Shown here: positions 1 to 5,773 of the stretch, in pieces
Numbering within the stretch: the first letter of the stretch is position 1
Layout: each line of letters opens with the position of its first letter
From: Treponema sp.
Lineage (GTDB): Bacteria; Spirochaetota; Spirochaetia; Treponematales; Breznakiellaceae
Assembly (NCBI GenBank): GCA_009776715.1
Contig: WRNF01000067.1
Coordinates: forward strand, 2,145-8,093
Direction of reading: 5' to 3'
Length of the DNA stretch: 5,949 nucleotides
Program-made: the position numbers and the translations under genes
Notes under the pieces: model-generated
Databases searched by the model: none
Told to the model about the DNA's origin: nothing
The model's input: the letters and a program-made list of their open reading frames with translations, nothing else

Positions 1-1137
1 ATAGACGGCCGCATTGACGGCACCCACGGGGAAATCGCCGCGATCGAGAAAAAGGGCGCCGAGCTGAACAGGGAGCTGGAAGAGCTGGAAAATGACATCA
101 GGAAACGCAACGGCGATGTGGCGGGCATACAGGAAATTATCAGAAAGCGCACGGCGGAACTCGGCAGGGTGCAGGAATCCCTTGAAAAAATTCATCTGGA
201 ACTGGCGCAGTCCGAAACAGAAATTAAAAATATTCAGGATAATTTCCGGGAAACACATTCCCGCGATTTGATGGAATTTGAGGAGAAAATTTTTACCATA
301 ACGGCCCGCCCGCCGGAGCTGAGGGAAAAACTCGCCGCGGCGCGCTTAAAAATGAAGGACCTCGGTTCGGTCAACCTTATGGCGCCGGAAGAATTCGCCG
401 AAACCAAAGAACGTTTCGATTTTCTCAGCGGCCAGATAGCAGATCTTGACAAGGCCCGCAAAGACCTTGAAGCCCTCACGGCGGAAATACGGACGGAATC
501 TTCCGACTTGTTCATTAAAACCTATAACCGCATCAAAAAGAATTTTCACAATATGTTCAGGCGCCTTTTTGGCGGCGGAAGGGCCGAACTGCTGCTCTCC
601 GACAGCAACCACGTTCTGGAATCCGGCATAGAAATTTTTGCCCAGCCGCCGGGGAAAAAACTGGAACACATCTCCCTGCTTTCCGGCGGCGAGCGTTCCA
701 TGACCGCCGTTGCCCTGCTTTTCGCCACCTATATGGTAAAACCCAGCCCCTTCTGCCTTCTGGACGAAATAGACGCCGCTCTGGATGAAACAAACGTAAA
801 CCGTTTTGTGCAGCTCCTGCGCGAATTCAGCGACATGAGCCAGTTCATCATCATTACCCACAACAAAAAAACCGTTACCGGCACGGGCACGCTCATCGGC
901 GTAACGATGGAGGAATCCGGCGTTACCAAACTCATCTCCGTGCGGCTGGAAAACGAAGAGCTGGTAAATGCCGGATCCGACGCGCCCCAGCAGGGCTTTT
1001 GGGATGACAGCGGCGGTTTTACGGAAGAAGAAGTTGAGAACGAGGAAGGCCGCCAGCTTCCCCCGGGCATAGACGATCCCCGCAAAGTCAGCGAAGAACA
1101 GCTCCGGCCCATACGGGCAAATAAAGGGCCAGCCTGA
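1..1137 (+). CDS. smc: SMC chromosome segregation ATPase, C-terminal part (5' end outside window)
   Basis: The frame is open from base 1 with no real start, so this is the 3' part (378 codons) of a longer gene. SMC dimers are ABC-type ATPases that load on DNA with ScpA/ScpB and organise and segregate the chromosome. The first ~110 residues are charged, heptad-like coiled coil (distal part of the C-terminal arm). The arm-to-head junction LGSVNLMAPEEF lies near 361-396. Head motifs follow: signature LSGGE at 679-693, Walker B with catalytic Glu (CLLDEIDAALDE) at about 754-789, and the switch His in ITHNKKT at 859-861. Walker A, the hinge and the N-terminal arm lie upstream. After the last head strand (about 955) there is an acidic, low-complexity tail of roughly 55 residues that is not part of the conserved fold. 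The wording is Treponema-like from memory. A GTG at 118 is only an internal codon. Confidence 0.95.
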   Translation: MDGRIDGTHGEIAAIEKKGAELNRELEELENDIRKRNGDVAGIQEIIRKRTAELGRVQESLEKIHLELAQSETEIKNIQDNFRETHSRDLMEFEEKIFTITARPPELREKLAAARLKMKDLGSVNLMAPEEFAETKERFDFLSGQIADLDKARKDLEALTAEIRTESSDLFIKTYNRIKKNFHNMFRRLFGGGRAELLLSDSNHVLESGIEIFAQPPGKKLEHISLLSGGERSMTAVALLFATYMVKPSPFCLLDEIDAALDETNVNRFVQLLREFSDMSQFIIITHNKKTVTGTGTLIGVTMEESGVTKLISVRLENEELVNAGSDAPQQGFWDDSGGFTEEEVENEEGRQLPPGIDDPRKVSEEQLRPIRANKGPA

Positions 1138-1162
1138 GGTTTAAATATTTTTATTTTACCTC
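1136..1162 (+). other. Weak inverted repeat just after smc, possible attenuating hairpin
   Basis: GAGGT at 1136-1140 pairs with ACCTC at 1158-1162, and AAAT at 1143-1146 with ATTT at 1153-1156. Together they give an AT-rich imperfect stem that starts inside the smc stop codon. It is followed by AAAAGG, not a T-run, so it is not a classical intrinsic terminator. No other terminator is visible in the 44-base gap, so read-through from smc into the regulator is possible. Confidence 0.25.
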
Positions 1163-1181
1163 AAAAGGCAATTATGGAACA

Positions 1182-2138
1182 ATGAACAGCAATTTTGGAA
1201 CATTAAGGCATAGAGAAAAAGATCATTTTATATTAAAACCACAGTATATGAATAATAATGCTGTTTTGCAGGAAATACTTATCTACATAGACAAACACAT
1301 AAAAGAAAAACTAAATGTAGAAAAACTGGCGAAACAAGCTGGGTTTTCACCGTATTATTTTTGCCGAATGTTTCAATACGGTGTCGGTTCTTCTATCATG
1401 GAGTATGTAAGAAACAGGCGGCTGGCTTACGCGGCCTCTGAACTTAGTTCGGAACGTAAAATAATTAGTATAGCAACTGATTATGGTTTTGATACTCATT
1501 CGGGCTTTTCAAAAGCCTTCCGCCGTTATTTTGGGTGTCCTCCTGAAATATACCGTACTTATGCTATATTCAATGTTCCGGAAATTTCTGATCTTTCAAA
1601 AATGAATCGGTATATTTCCGAATGTGTTATAGAACCAAAAATAATGGCAAAAAAAGCGTCTTTTAAGTTGGCGGGGTTTGGTATTAAAATGAATTCAAGA
1701 GAAATAGAAACCCTTAATAGATGCCTCAATTTTTGGGAAGAATGTAAAACTGATGGAAGATTGGAAAAGTTACACGGAGAGTCTTTTCTTAAATACCATG
1801 CTGAATATGGGGCTATATCCAAAAATAATGAAAACGGCGAATTTATTGTTCTTATTGGAGTGGAAGCAAAACCTAAAACCACTATTCCTTTTGAGTATCA
1901 TGTCTATACAATACCCGAATCTTTGTTTGCTGTTTTTACAACGCCTCCATGTGATGAAGAAGGTTATACTAAAACAATAAAAGATTCATGGCAATTTATT
2001 TTTTCAGAATGGCTTCCTAATTCCGGATATGAATTTGATAATATTGGAACTGCTTTTCAACTTAACGATGAACGCAGTACGGTCAGTACAGGGAAAGTCA
2101 GCAATATATACGTTCCCATTGTAAATAGACAACTTTAA
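1182..2138 (+). CDS. AraC-family transcriptional regulator with GyrI/Cass2-like effector domain
   Basis: A 318-residue regulator. Residues about 25-125 form the AraC/XylS DNA-binding domain: the first helix-turn-helix is around NVEKLAKQAGFSPYYFCRMF (45-64) and the second around ISIATDYGFDTHSGFSKAFRRYFG (95-118), followed by the typical P-x-x-Y end (CPPEIYR). Residues about 157-318 look like a GyrI-like/Cass2-type ligand-binding domain, with IPFEYHVYTIPESLFAVF and a late EWLPNSGYEFDN stretch. This is the Rob/TipA-like arrangement, DNA binding first and sensor second; such regulators often bind hydrophobic or cationic compounds and activate efflux or detoxification genes. The ligand here is unknown. 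ATG 1182 has only a weak AAGG upstream (about 1165). ATG 1248 (MNNNAVLQEI) is an alternative that keeps both HTHs. It lies 44 bases after smc and converges on the oxidoreductase gene. The sequence is clearly more AT-rich than smc, suggesting transfer. Confidence 0.9.
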   Translation: MNSNFGTLRHREKDHFILKPQYMNNNAVLQEILIYIDKHIKEKLNVEKLAKQAGFSPYYFCRMFQYGVGSSIMEYVRNRRLAYAASELSSERKIISIATDYGFDTHSGFSKAFRRYFGCPPEIYRTYAIFNVPEISDLSKMNRYISECVIEPKIMAKKASFKLAGFGIKMNSREIETLNRCLNFWEECKTDGRLEKLHGESFLKYHAEYGAISKNNENGEFIVLIGVEAKPKTTIPFEYHVYTIPESLFAVFTTPPCDEEGYTKTIKDSWQFIFSEWLPNSGYEFDNIGTAFQLNDERSTVSTGKVSNIYVPIVNRQL

Positions 2139-2175
2139 TTAAGAAAAAAACAAACCAATTCAAAAACAATCAACT
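2139..2175. other. Convergent gap between regulator and oxidoreductase genes
   Basis: These 37 bases between two convergent stop codons are A-rich on the + strand. I see no stable hairpin that could act as a bidirectional terminator, so transcripts from both sides may overlap at their 3' ends. Confidence 0.5.
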
Positions 2176-3507
2176 TTATTTCACTTCATTCGCAAACAAA
2201 TCATTAAGCCCTTCAGACATTGTCGGGTGCGTGAATATTTGATCGCGCAGTTGTGTATATTTAACGTGTGTATACATAGCGAGCGACATTAAGTTGATGG
2301 TTTCGTGCGAATCCTCATGATAAAGCGCAGCCCCGAGGATTTCGTCTGTTTCCGGATCAACCAGGGCTTTTAAAAGCCCGCGCGGGTCTTGCAGAATATT
2401 CGCTTTGACAATTTTAGATGCCGGCAATTTGAACAGGCGATACTTTTTACCCGCAGATTGCGCTGTCTGTTCATCGAGTCCCACGCGCGAGAGTGTAGGC
2501 GTAATGAAAACGCTGTAAGGAACGTTTTGCCGCGCAGGACTTGTCAGCTTGCGGCTGCCATTGCCGAAGAGCTTGCTGACAACAATGCGGAAGTCGTCAG
2601 TAGATAAATAGTAAAATTGACCGCCGCCACGAACGTCGCCTAAGGCCCAAACCTTGTCATTTGTGGTTTTGAGTGTGTCATCCACTTTGATATCGCCGTT
2701 TGGCTGGAACTCAATGCCGGCCGCTGACAGATTCAAATCGCTTGTATTTGCCTTGCGGCCTGTTGCGACAAGAATTTTATCAGCTTTGTAACTCTCGCCG
2801 CCAGAGAGCACTTCATTGTCCGAAATTTTTTCAATCGGAGTGTTCAGATGGAAACAAATCCCGGACTCCGTCATGTCTTTAAATATTTCGTCCGCAATAT
2901 CTCTGTCCTCACGCGGCATGAACTTACCGAAAGGCTCCAGTACAGTTACTTTGCTGCCAAAGCGGTTGAACATACCGGCAAACTCAAGTCCTATGTAGCC
3001 TGCGCCAAGTATCACCAGATTTTCCGGTAGTTCATCAAGTTCCATAGCAACCTCCGACGTGATAACATTTTTGCCGTCGTGAATGCCCGGTATCTCGGGA
3101 ATAACAGGCGTTGCACCCGTATTGATGAAAATACGTTCACCTGTCAGGCGCGTTACTGTTCCGTCAGGCGCACTGACTTCAATTTCATCAGAGCCGACAA
3201 ATTTTGCCAAGCCGTTTATATAAGATACGAGCGGTTGGCTCAACGCGCCGTTTGTCGCGCCGTTGTGCATTTTCTCGCGAGTCGCATATTTGAGCTTCAT
3301 CGCATCAGAAAAAAGCAGATTGCGATTACCTGCGGTAATCAGCGTTTTGGATGGCACGCAACCGACATTTGGACAAGTTCCCCCGTCCATCGCGCGGTCG
3401 CGCTCAATAATCACGCTTTCTTCACCTTCTTGACTGAGCTTCACCGCAAGTGCGCGCCCGGCTTTTCCAAAACCAATAATGATGTTCTTATATGTTTGTT
3501 TTTTCAT
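2176..3507 (-). CDS. FAD/NAD(P)-dependent pyridine nucleotide-disulfide oxidoreductase, RclA/mercuric-reductase branch
   Basis: A 443-residue class I flavin disulfide reductase, the usual length for the family. These enzymes pass electrons from NAD(P)H through FAD to a redox-active cysteine pair. Visible motifs: N-terminal FAD Rossmann loop IIIGFGKAGRAL (9-20); redox centre GGTCPNVGCVPSK with Cys45 and Cys50; second nucleotide-binding loop VILGAGYIGLEFAG (165-178) followed by acidic Glu191, which favours NADH; second FAD motif VWALGDV (286-292); C-terminal dimerisation domain from about 328 with HPTMSE, giving His427 and Glu432, the catalytic base pair. The GFGKAG loop and overall layout resemble E. 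coli RclA, linked to hypochlorous-acid and copper stress. There is no N-terminal metal-binding domain and no C-terminal vicinal Cys pair as in MerA, so mercury reduction is unlikely. The start is firm: GGAGGAAGG (3513-3521) sits 5 bases before the ATG. Substrate unproven. Confidence 0.92.
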   Translation of the reverse strand: MKKQTYKNIIIGFGKAGRALAVKLSQEGEESVIIERDRAMDGGTCPNVGCVPSKTLITAGNRNLLFSDAMKLKYATREKMHNGATNGALSQPLVSYINGLAKFVGSDEIEVSAPDGTVTRLTGERIFINTGATPVIPEIPGIHDGKNVITSEVAMELDELPENLVILGAGYIGLEFAGMFNRFGSKVTVLEPFGKFMPREDRDIADEIFKDMTESGICFHLNTPIEKISDNEVLSGGESYKADKILVATGRKANTSDLNLSAAGIEFQPNGDIKVDDTLKTTNDKVWALGDVRGGGQFYYLSTDDFRIVVSKLFGNGSRKLTSPARQNVPYSVFITPTLSRVGLDEQTAQSAGKKYRLFKLPASKIVKANILQDPRGLLKALVDPETDEILGAALYHEDSHETINLMSLAMYTHVKYTQLRDQIFTHPTMSEGLNDLFANEVK

Positions 3508-3521
3508 ACTTGCCTTCCTCC

Positions 3522-3833
3522 AAAAAATAAATTCCCTGCACTTACTTCACCAAATTGAACAACAAAGAATATCCCAATATCATATCAATATATTCTATAC
3601 AAAATTTAACTTTATGTCCATGATCTTCAACTACATTTACAAATTTACACATAACTTCCAATGTATATGATTTTTTCTCTTTCCGAATAATGCTTTGCGC
3701 AGCAAGATCAGGGCTGGCAAAATGTGTTGGAGCGAGCCCGCAGAACGACCGACCCAGCCGAACGGAAACCCGAGCCGCCGAACAGGCGGCGCAGCTTAAT
3801 TAGACCTGTTATGTGCAGTTGAGGTGTACATTA
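3522..3833. other. Intergenic region upstream of the oxidoreductase gene
   Basis: About 310 bases without a convincing gene. Bases 3522-3680 are AT-rich and must hold the promoter of the leftward oxidoreductase gene. Possible -10 hexamers on the minus strand, such as TATGAT at 3579-3584, lack a well-spaced -35, so I do not name a promoter. Bases about 3684-3821 are an abrupt GC-rich patch, listed separately. The small open frame on the + strand here (3479-3670) has no family resemblance and overlaps the opposite gene. Confidence 0.5.
3684..3821 (+). other. GC-rich structured patch, possible degenerate integron attC-like site
   Basis: This patch stands out from AT-rich sequence on both sides. 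It holds a perfect hairpin GCCGCC (3774-3779)/GGCGGC (3785-3790) with loop GAACA, a longer-range GGCTGG (3712-3717)/CCAGCC (3754-3759) pairing, and a direct repeat GCGCAGC (3697-3703 and 3789-3795). The right end has GCTTAATT (3794-3801) followed by GTTATGT (3808-3814), which resembles the L'/R' end of attC sites (core GTTRRRY, matched imperfectly). The size, about 130 bases, is within the attC range. Against this, the left end (AATAATGC) lacks the AAC of an R'' box and the two arms do not pair well. No integron integrase is in the window. Confidence 0.25.
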
Positions 3834-4220
3834 TTATTTTACTTTAATATTCCTTTCTGAAAATACTTTTTTTGCAACATTAACGGCATTAAGTACTTTT
3901 GGAAATCCTGTATAAGGAATACATTGTATAAATGTTTCAATTATTTTTTCAGGTGAAACGCCTACATTTAAGGAACCGTTGATATGAACCTCCAATTGGG
4001 GTTCACATCCTCCCTGTGTTAATAAGCTTGTTATCGTAATAATTTCTCTTTCTTGTAACGATAGTCCTTCGCGTGAATATACATCGCCAAAAGCAAATTC
4101 AATAATGTATTTCCCTAAATCAGGGGCAATTGATTTTAACGATTCAATAACTTTTTTTCCAGAATGCCCATCAACTTCATTAAGTTTATTTTTTCCATTA
4201 ACAAAACGTTCAGAATCCAT
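3834..4220 (-). CDS. Carboxymuconolactone decarboxylase (CMD)/AhpD-like family protein
   Basis: A 128-residue, all-alpha, single-domain protein of the CMD family (PcaC-like), cytosolic and usually a homo-oligomer. Family features in order: IAPDLGKYIIEFAFGDVYSREGLSLQEREIITI (31-63, the conserved core start), LLTQGGCEPQLEVHINGSLNVGVSPEKIIETF (66-97) with Cys72 and His79, then QCIPYTGFPKVLNAVNVA (99-116). There is no CXXC pair as in AhpD peroxidase partners, but one Cys lies seven residues before the conserved His. The activity could be a decarboxylase, an isomerase or a thiol-based reductase; no ring-cleavage genes are nearby, so a role in protocatechuate breakdown is not supported. The start is set at 4220 rather than 4250 because GAGGAG lies 6 bases before this ATG. 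The gene is very AT-rich, appears monocistronic, and ends in tandem TAA stops. Confidence 0.88.
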   Translation of the reverse strand: MDSERFVNGKNKLNEVDGHSGKKVIESLKSIAPDLGKYIIEFAFGDVYSREGLSLQEREIITITSLLTQGGCEPQLEVHINGSLNVGVSPEKIIETFIQCIPYTGFPKVLNAVNVAKKVFSERNIKVK

Positions 4221-4226
4221 TTTATT

Positions 4227-4232
4227 CTCCTC
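4227..4232 (-). promoter_or_regulatory. Ribosome binding site that sets the CMD-family gene start
   Basis: On the minus strand this reads GAGGAG, then AATAAA, then ATG at 4220. The strength and spacing make 4220 the start and exclude the in-frame ATG ten codons upstream at 4250, which would lie 5' of this site. Confidence 0.85.
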
Positions 4233-4253
4233 ATAAAATATGAATTTCAAATT

Positions 4254-4292
4254 TTGTGTAAGCAGTCAATTCAAAATAATTATCTTACACAA
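4254..4292. promoter_or_regulatory. 9-bp inverted repeat, operator-like, upstream of the CMD-family gene
   Basis: TTGTGTAAG (4254-4262) and CTTACACAA (4284-4292) are perfect inverted copies separated by 21 bases, about 34 bases upstream of the ATG. A TTGACT hexamer (minus strand, 4264-4269) lies between the arms and could be a -35, but the -10 at the expected distance is poor. The half-site spacing would suit a dimeric regulator on this promoter, or a hairpin in the leader. Which protein would bind is unknown. Confidence 0.35.
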
Positions 4293-4308
4293 TTTTTAAC
4301 AGTTCATT

Positions 4309-4459
4309 ACAAGTCCATTAGAGTTGTTCGGAAATTTCAGTTTCTGAATAACTTCCTTAGAAAACCAGCATTTTTATGGCTTTGCCATTAAAAATGCCGG
4401 ACTTGTGAGACAACTGCTAACGCAAGCGTTAGCTTGCGGGTTGCCGAACAAGTCCATTA
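4309..4459. repeat. Three-hairpin element bounded by 12-bp direct repeats
   Basis: ACAAGTCCATTA occurs at 4309-4320 and again at 4448-4459. Between and into the second copy lie three consecutive hairpins. H1 (4321-4354) pairs AGTTGTTCGGAAA with TTTCTGAATAACT, 13 pairs with two G-U, loop TTTCAG. H2 (4368-4397) pairs GCATTTTTATGGC with GCCATTAAAAATGC around loop TTT, with one bulged A. H3 (4399-4455) has outer stem GGACTTGT/ACAAGTCC, then CAAC (4411-4414)/GTTG (4440-4443), then GCTAACG (4416-4422)/CGTTAGC (4427-4433). CGCAAGC/GCTTGCG (4421-4427/4432-4438) is an alternative inner stem. No T-run follows any hairpin. It looks like a miniature non-autonomous element or REP-like intergenic repeat with no coding capacity. 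Confidence 0.55.
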
Positions 4460-4687
4460 TATACTTAATTGAAAAAGCGTCAAGTCCAATTTATTTTTAT
4501 GCAAATTTTGTACTTAAAGAAATTTTTCACTATTTTTAGCCCCAATTTCATATACGGTATTTTGAATCTTTTGAATTTATCATTTTTATCGTATTAGCAA
4601 TATTTTAATTCATTACTGAATAATCTTTACACTCAATTCCGGAATTAATTTATTTGAATTTACCTTCCACATAATTTATCCATTTTT
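4460..4687. other. AT-rich non-coding stretch downstream of the methyltransferase gene
   Basis: I see no gene here. The only structures are a third AAGTCCA word at 4481-4487, echoing the neighbouring repeat, and a 12-bp palindrome AATTCCGGAATT at 4635-4646 about 40 bases past the methyltransferase stop. The palindrome is too weak to call a terminator. Confidence 0.5.
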
Positions 4688-5452
4688 TCAAGGTTTTATA
4701 GCTAATGTTGCAATAAATGTCGGTATATACTCTTTTAACATTCCAGCACTATCAGAATCCTCATATAAATCCTTTAAAATAAACCCTGCTTTTAATTGCC
4801 CGCCAATTTGTTCCTCTAAAGTATGGCTAAATTGTATCCCCTCATTATAATCCTTCAGTTTTTTATGAAGATAATTGTTTTTAAGTGGATTATATGGCAA
4901 TTTATTTACTACCACTAAAGGCAGTTTTTCTTCATCGTCAAACAAATAATTTATTCCATTGTCCAAACCTGCCATTAAAATCCCCCCTTTTTTTATTACC
5001 CTATAACATTCATTCCATACATGATATACATTTTCTATGTAACAGTTTGAAACGGGATGAAATATTATATCAAATGTTTCGTCATTGAAAGGTAATTTTT
5101 TTGACATATCTGCTTTTATAATTTCTATTTCATAATTTTCCCGCTGCGCAATCATTTTTTCATTTTCAAGTTGCTTGTCTGAATAGTCAACAACTGTACA
5201 AATAGCGCCTGAAGCCGAAAAAACAGGCATTTGCTGTCCACCGCCACAGGCAAGCCCCAAAAGTTTTTTATTCTTTAATTCTGGGAACCATTTTTTGGGA
5301 ACATATTTCTGAGGAGTCAATAATACATTAAATTCGCCATTTTTAGCCTTTAAATATTCTTCATGAGATATAGGAATACCCCATTCCCAACCTTTTTCAA
5401 TCCAACTGTCAATTGTTTTAGAATTAACATCTGTATAATTCATTTTTTCCAT
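4688..5452 (-). CDS. Class I SAM-dependent methyltransferase
   Basis: A 254-residue soluble methyltransferase of the Methyltransf_11/25 type. Motif I is LLGLACGGGQQMP (64-76), binding S-adenosylmethionine. The acidic residue of motif II is Asp89 in VVDYS, which usually contacts the ribose. ADMSKKLPFNDETFDIIFHP (114-133) covers the adenine-side loop and motif IV. RVIKKGGILMAG (151-162) is the post-motif strand and turn. The N-terminal ~60 residues (SWIEKGWEWGIPISHEEYLKAKNGEFNVLLTPQKYVPKKWF) are a cap typical of a clostridial/spirochaete subgroup usually annotated only generically. The C-terminal third (164-254) is the variable substrate region, so the methyl acceptor (small molecule or other) cannot be told. 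Start 5452 is preferred over 5479: GGAG lies 6 bases upstream, and the -10 box overlaps the ATG at 5479. Very AT-rich; single-gene unit. Confidence 0.88.
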   Translation of the reverse strand: MEKMNYTDVNSKTIDSWIEKGWEWGIPISHEEYLKAKNGEFNVLLTPQKYVPKKWFPELKNKKLLGLACGGGQQMPVFSASGAICTVVDYSDKQLENEKMIAQRENYEIEIIKADMSKKLPFNDETFDIIFHPVSNCYIENVYHVWNECYRVIKKGGILMAGLDNGINYLFDDEEKLPLVVVNKLPYNPLKNNYLHKKLKDYNEGIQFSHTLEEQIGGQLKAGFILKDLYEDSDSAGMLKEYIPTFIATLAIKP

Positions 5453-5458
5453 ATTTTG

Positions 5459-5462
5459 CTCC
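5459..5462 (-). promoter_or_regulatory. Ribosome binding site that sets the methyltransferase start
   Basis: On the minus strand GGAG is followed by CAAAAT and ATG at 5452. The in-frame ATG codons at 5479 and 5464 have no comparable site, and the ATG at 5443 has none either. Confidence 0.65.
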
Positions 5463-5477
5463 ATTATTATCTTAAAC

Positions 5478-5506
5478 ATTATATTTTCTTATTGAAAACG
5501 ACTCAA
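5478..5506 (-). promoter_or_regulatory. Sigma70-like promoter of the methyltransferase gene
   Basis: On the minus strand TTGAGT (5501-5506) and a perfect TATAAT (5478-5483) are separated by 17 bases. The predicted transcript start is near 5471, giving a leader of about 19 bases before the ATG at 5452. The -10 shares bases with the ATG at 5479, which therefore cannot be translated from this transcript. Confidence 0.7.
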
Positions 5507-5636
5507 CCTTACGGACAGCCGGATTGTCAAGTTTAAAAACCGCCTTTTTCAAATAATCAAGCTAAAACATTCCCAAAGCTAAAGGGCAAGGCGCAACACG
5601 AATTTTCCTGTTCGGTATACATGTTTGGTGTGCGTA
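5507..5636. other. Divergent intergenic stretch between methyltransferase and tRNA promoters
   Basis: About 130 bases of mixed composition with no open frame of note and no clear hairpin. It separates two back-to-back promoters, one leftward into the methyltransferase gene and one rightward into the tRNA. Base composition begins to rise here towards that of smc. Confidence 0.4.
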
Positions 5637-5665
5637 TTGACACAGAAAAAAGCCTGGGTTATACT
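5637..5665 (+). promoter_or_regulatory. Near-consensus sigma70 promoter of tRNA-Ser
   Basis: TTGACA (5637-5642, perfect -35) and TATACT (5660-5665, five of six -10 bases) are separated by exactly 17 bases. Transcription would start near 5672, about 13 bases before the mature tRNA 5' end. The strength is as expected for a stable-RNA gene. Confidence 0.85.
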
Positions 5666-5684
5666 TAAACCTTAGAGATTTGCT

Positions 5685-5771
5685 GGAGAGATGCGAGAGC
5701 GGTTGAATCGGGTGGTCTCGAAAACCATTGAACCCGCGAGGGTTCCGGGGGTTCGAATCCCCCTCTCTCCG
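5685..5771 (+). tRNA. tRNA-Ser, anticodon CGA
   Basis: The 87-base cloverleaf is complete. Acceptor stem GGAGAGA (5685-5691) pairs with TCTCTCC (5764-5770), with discriminator G at 5771. The D-stem is CGA/TCG. The anticodon stem GTGGT/ACCAT (one G-U) encloses loop CTCGAAA, with anticodon CGA at 5719-5721, reading UCG. The long variable arm GAACCC-GCGA-GGGTTC marks a class II tRNA and, with discriminator G, fits serine rather than leucine. The T arm is GGGGG-TTCGAAT-CCCCC. CCA is not encoded and must be added by nucleotidyltransferase. A tRNA-Ser at the edge of an AT-rich accessory block is a classic integration target, but no second copy of its 3' end lies in the window. Confidence 0.97.
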
Positions 5772-5773
5772 GA

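Noticed and set aside
234..1112. Several minus-strand and alternate-frame open frames inside smc (for example 346-861 and 729-1112)
   Set aside because: They are shadows of the GC-rich smc frame, which carries clear ABC-ATPase motifs. They show no family features of their own.
3079..3558. A 159-codon plus-strand frame opposite the oxidoreductase gene
   Set aside because: It lies antisense to the FAD loop, the redox Cys pair and the start of a well-supported gene, and has no recognisable motif or ribosome binding site.
4164..4391. A 75-codon plus-strand frame across the start of the CMD-family gene
   Set aside because: It overlaps the opposite gene, its promoter region and the hairpin element, with low-complexity AT-driven residues and no ribosome binding site.
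4368..4397. H2 as an intrinsic terminator
   Set aside because: The stem is good, but no T-run follows on either strand and it lies about 290 bases past the nearest upstream stop codon.
4399..4455. H3 as an integron attC site (57 bases, paired outer and inner boxes with an unpaired spacer)
   Set aside because: The topology and length fit, but the ends are GGACTTGT/ACAAGTCC and lack the RYYYAAC and GTTRRRY core boxes.
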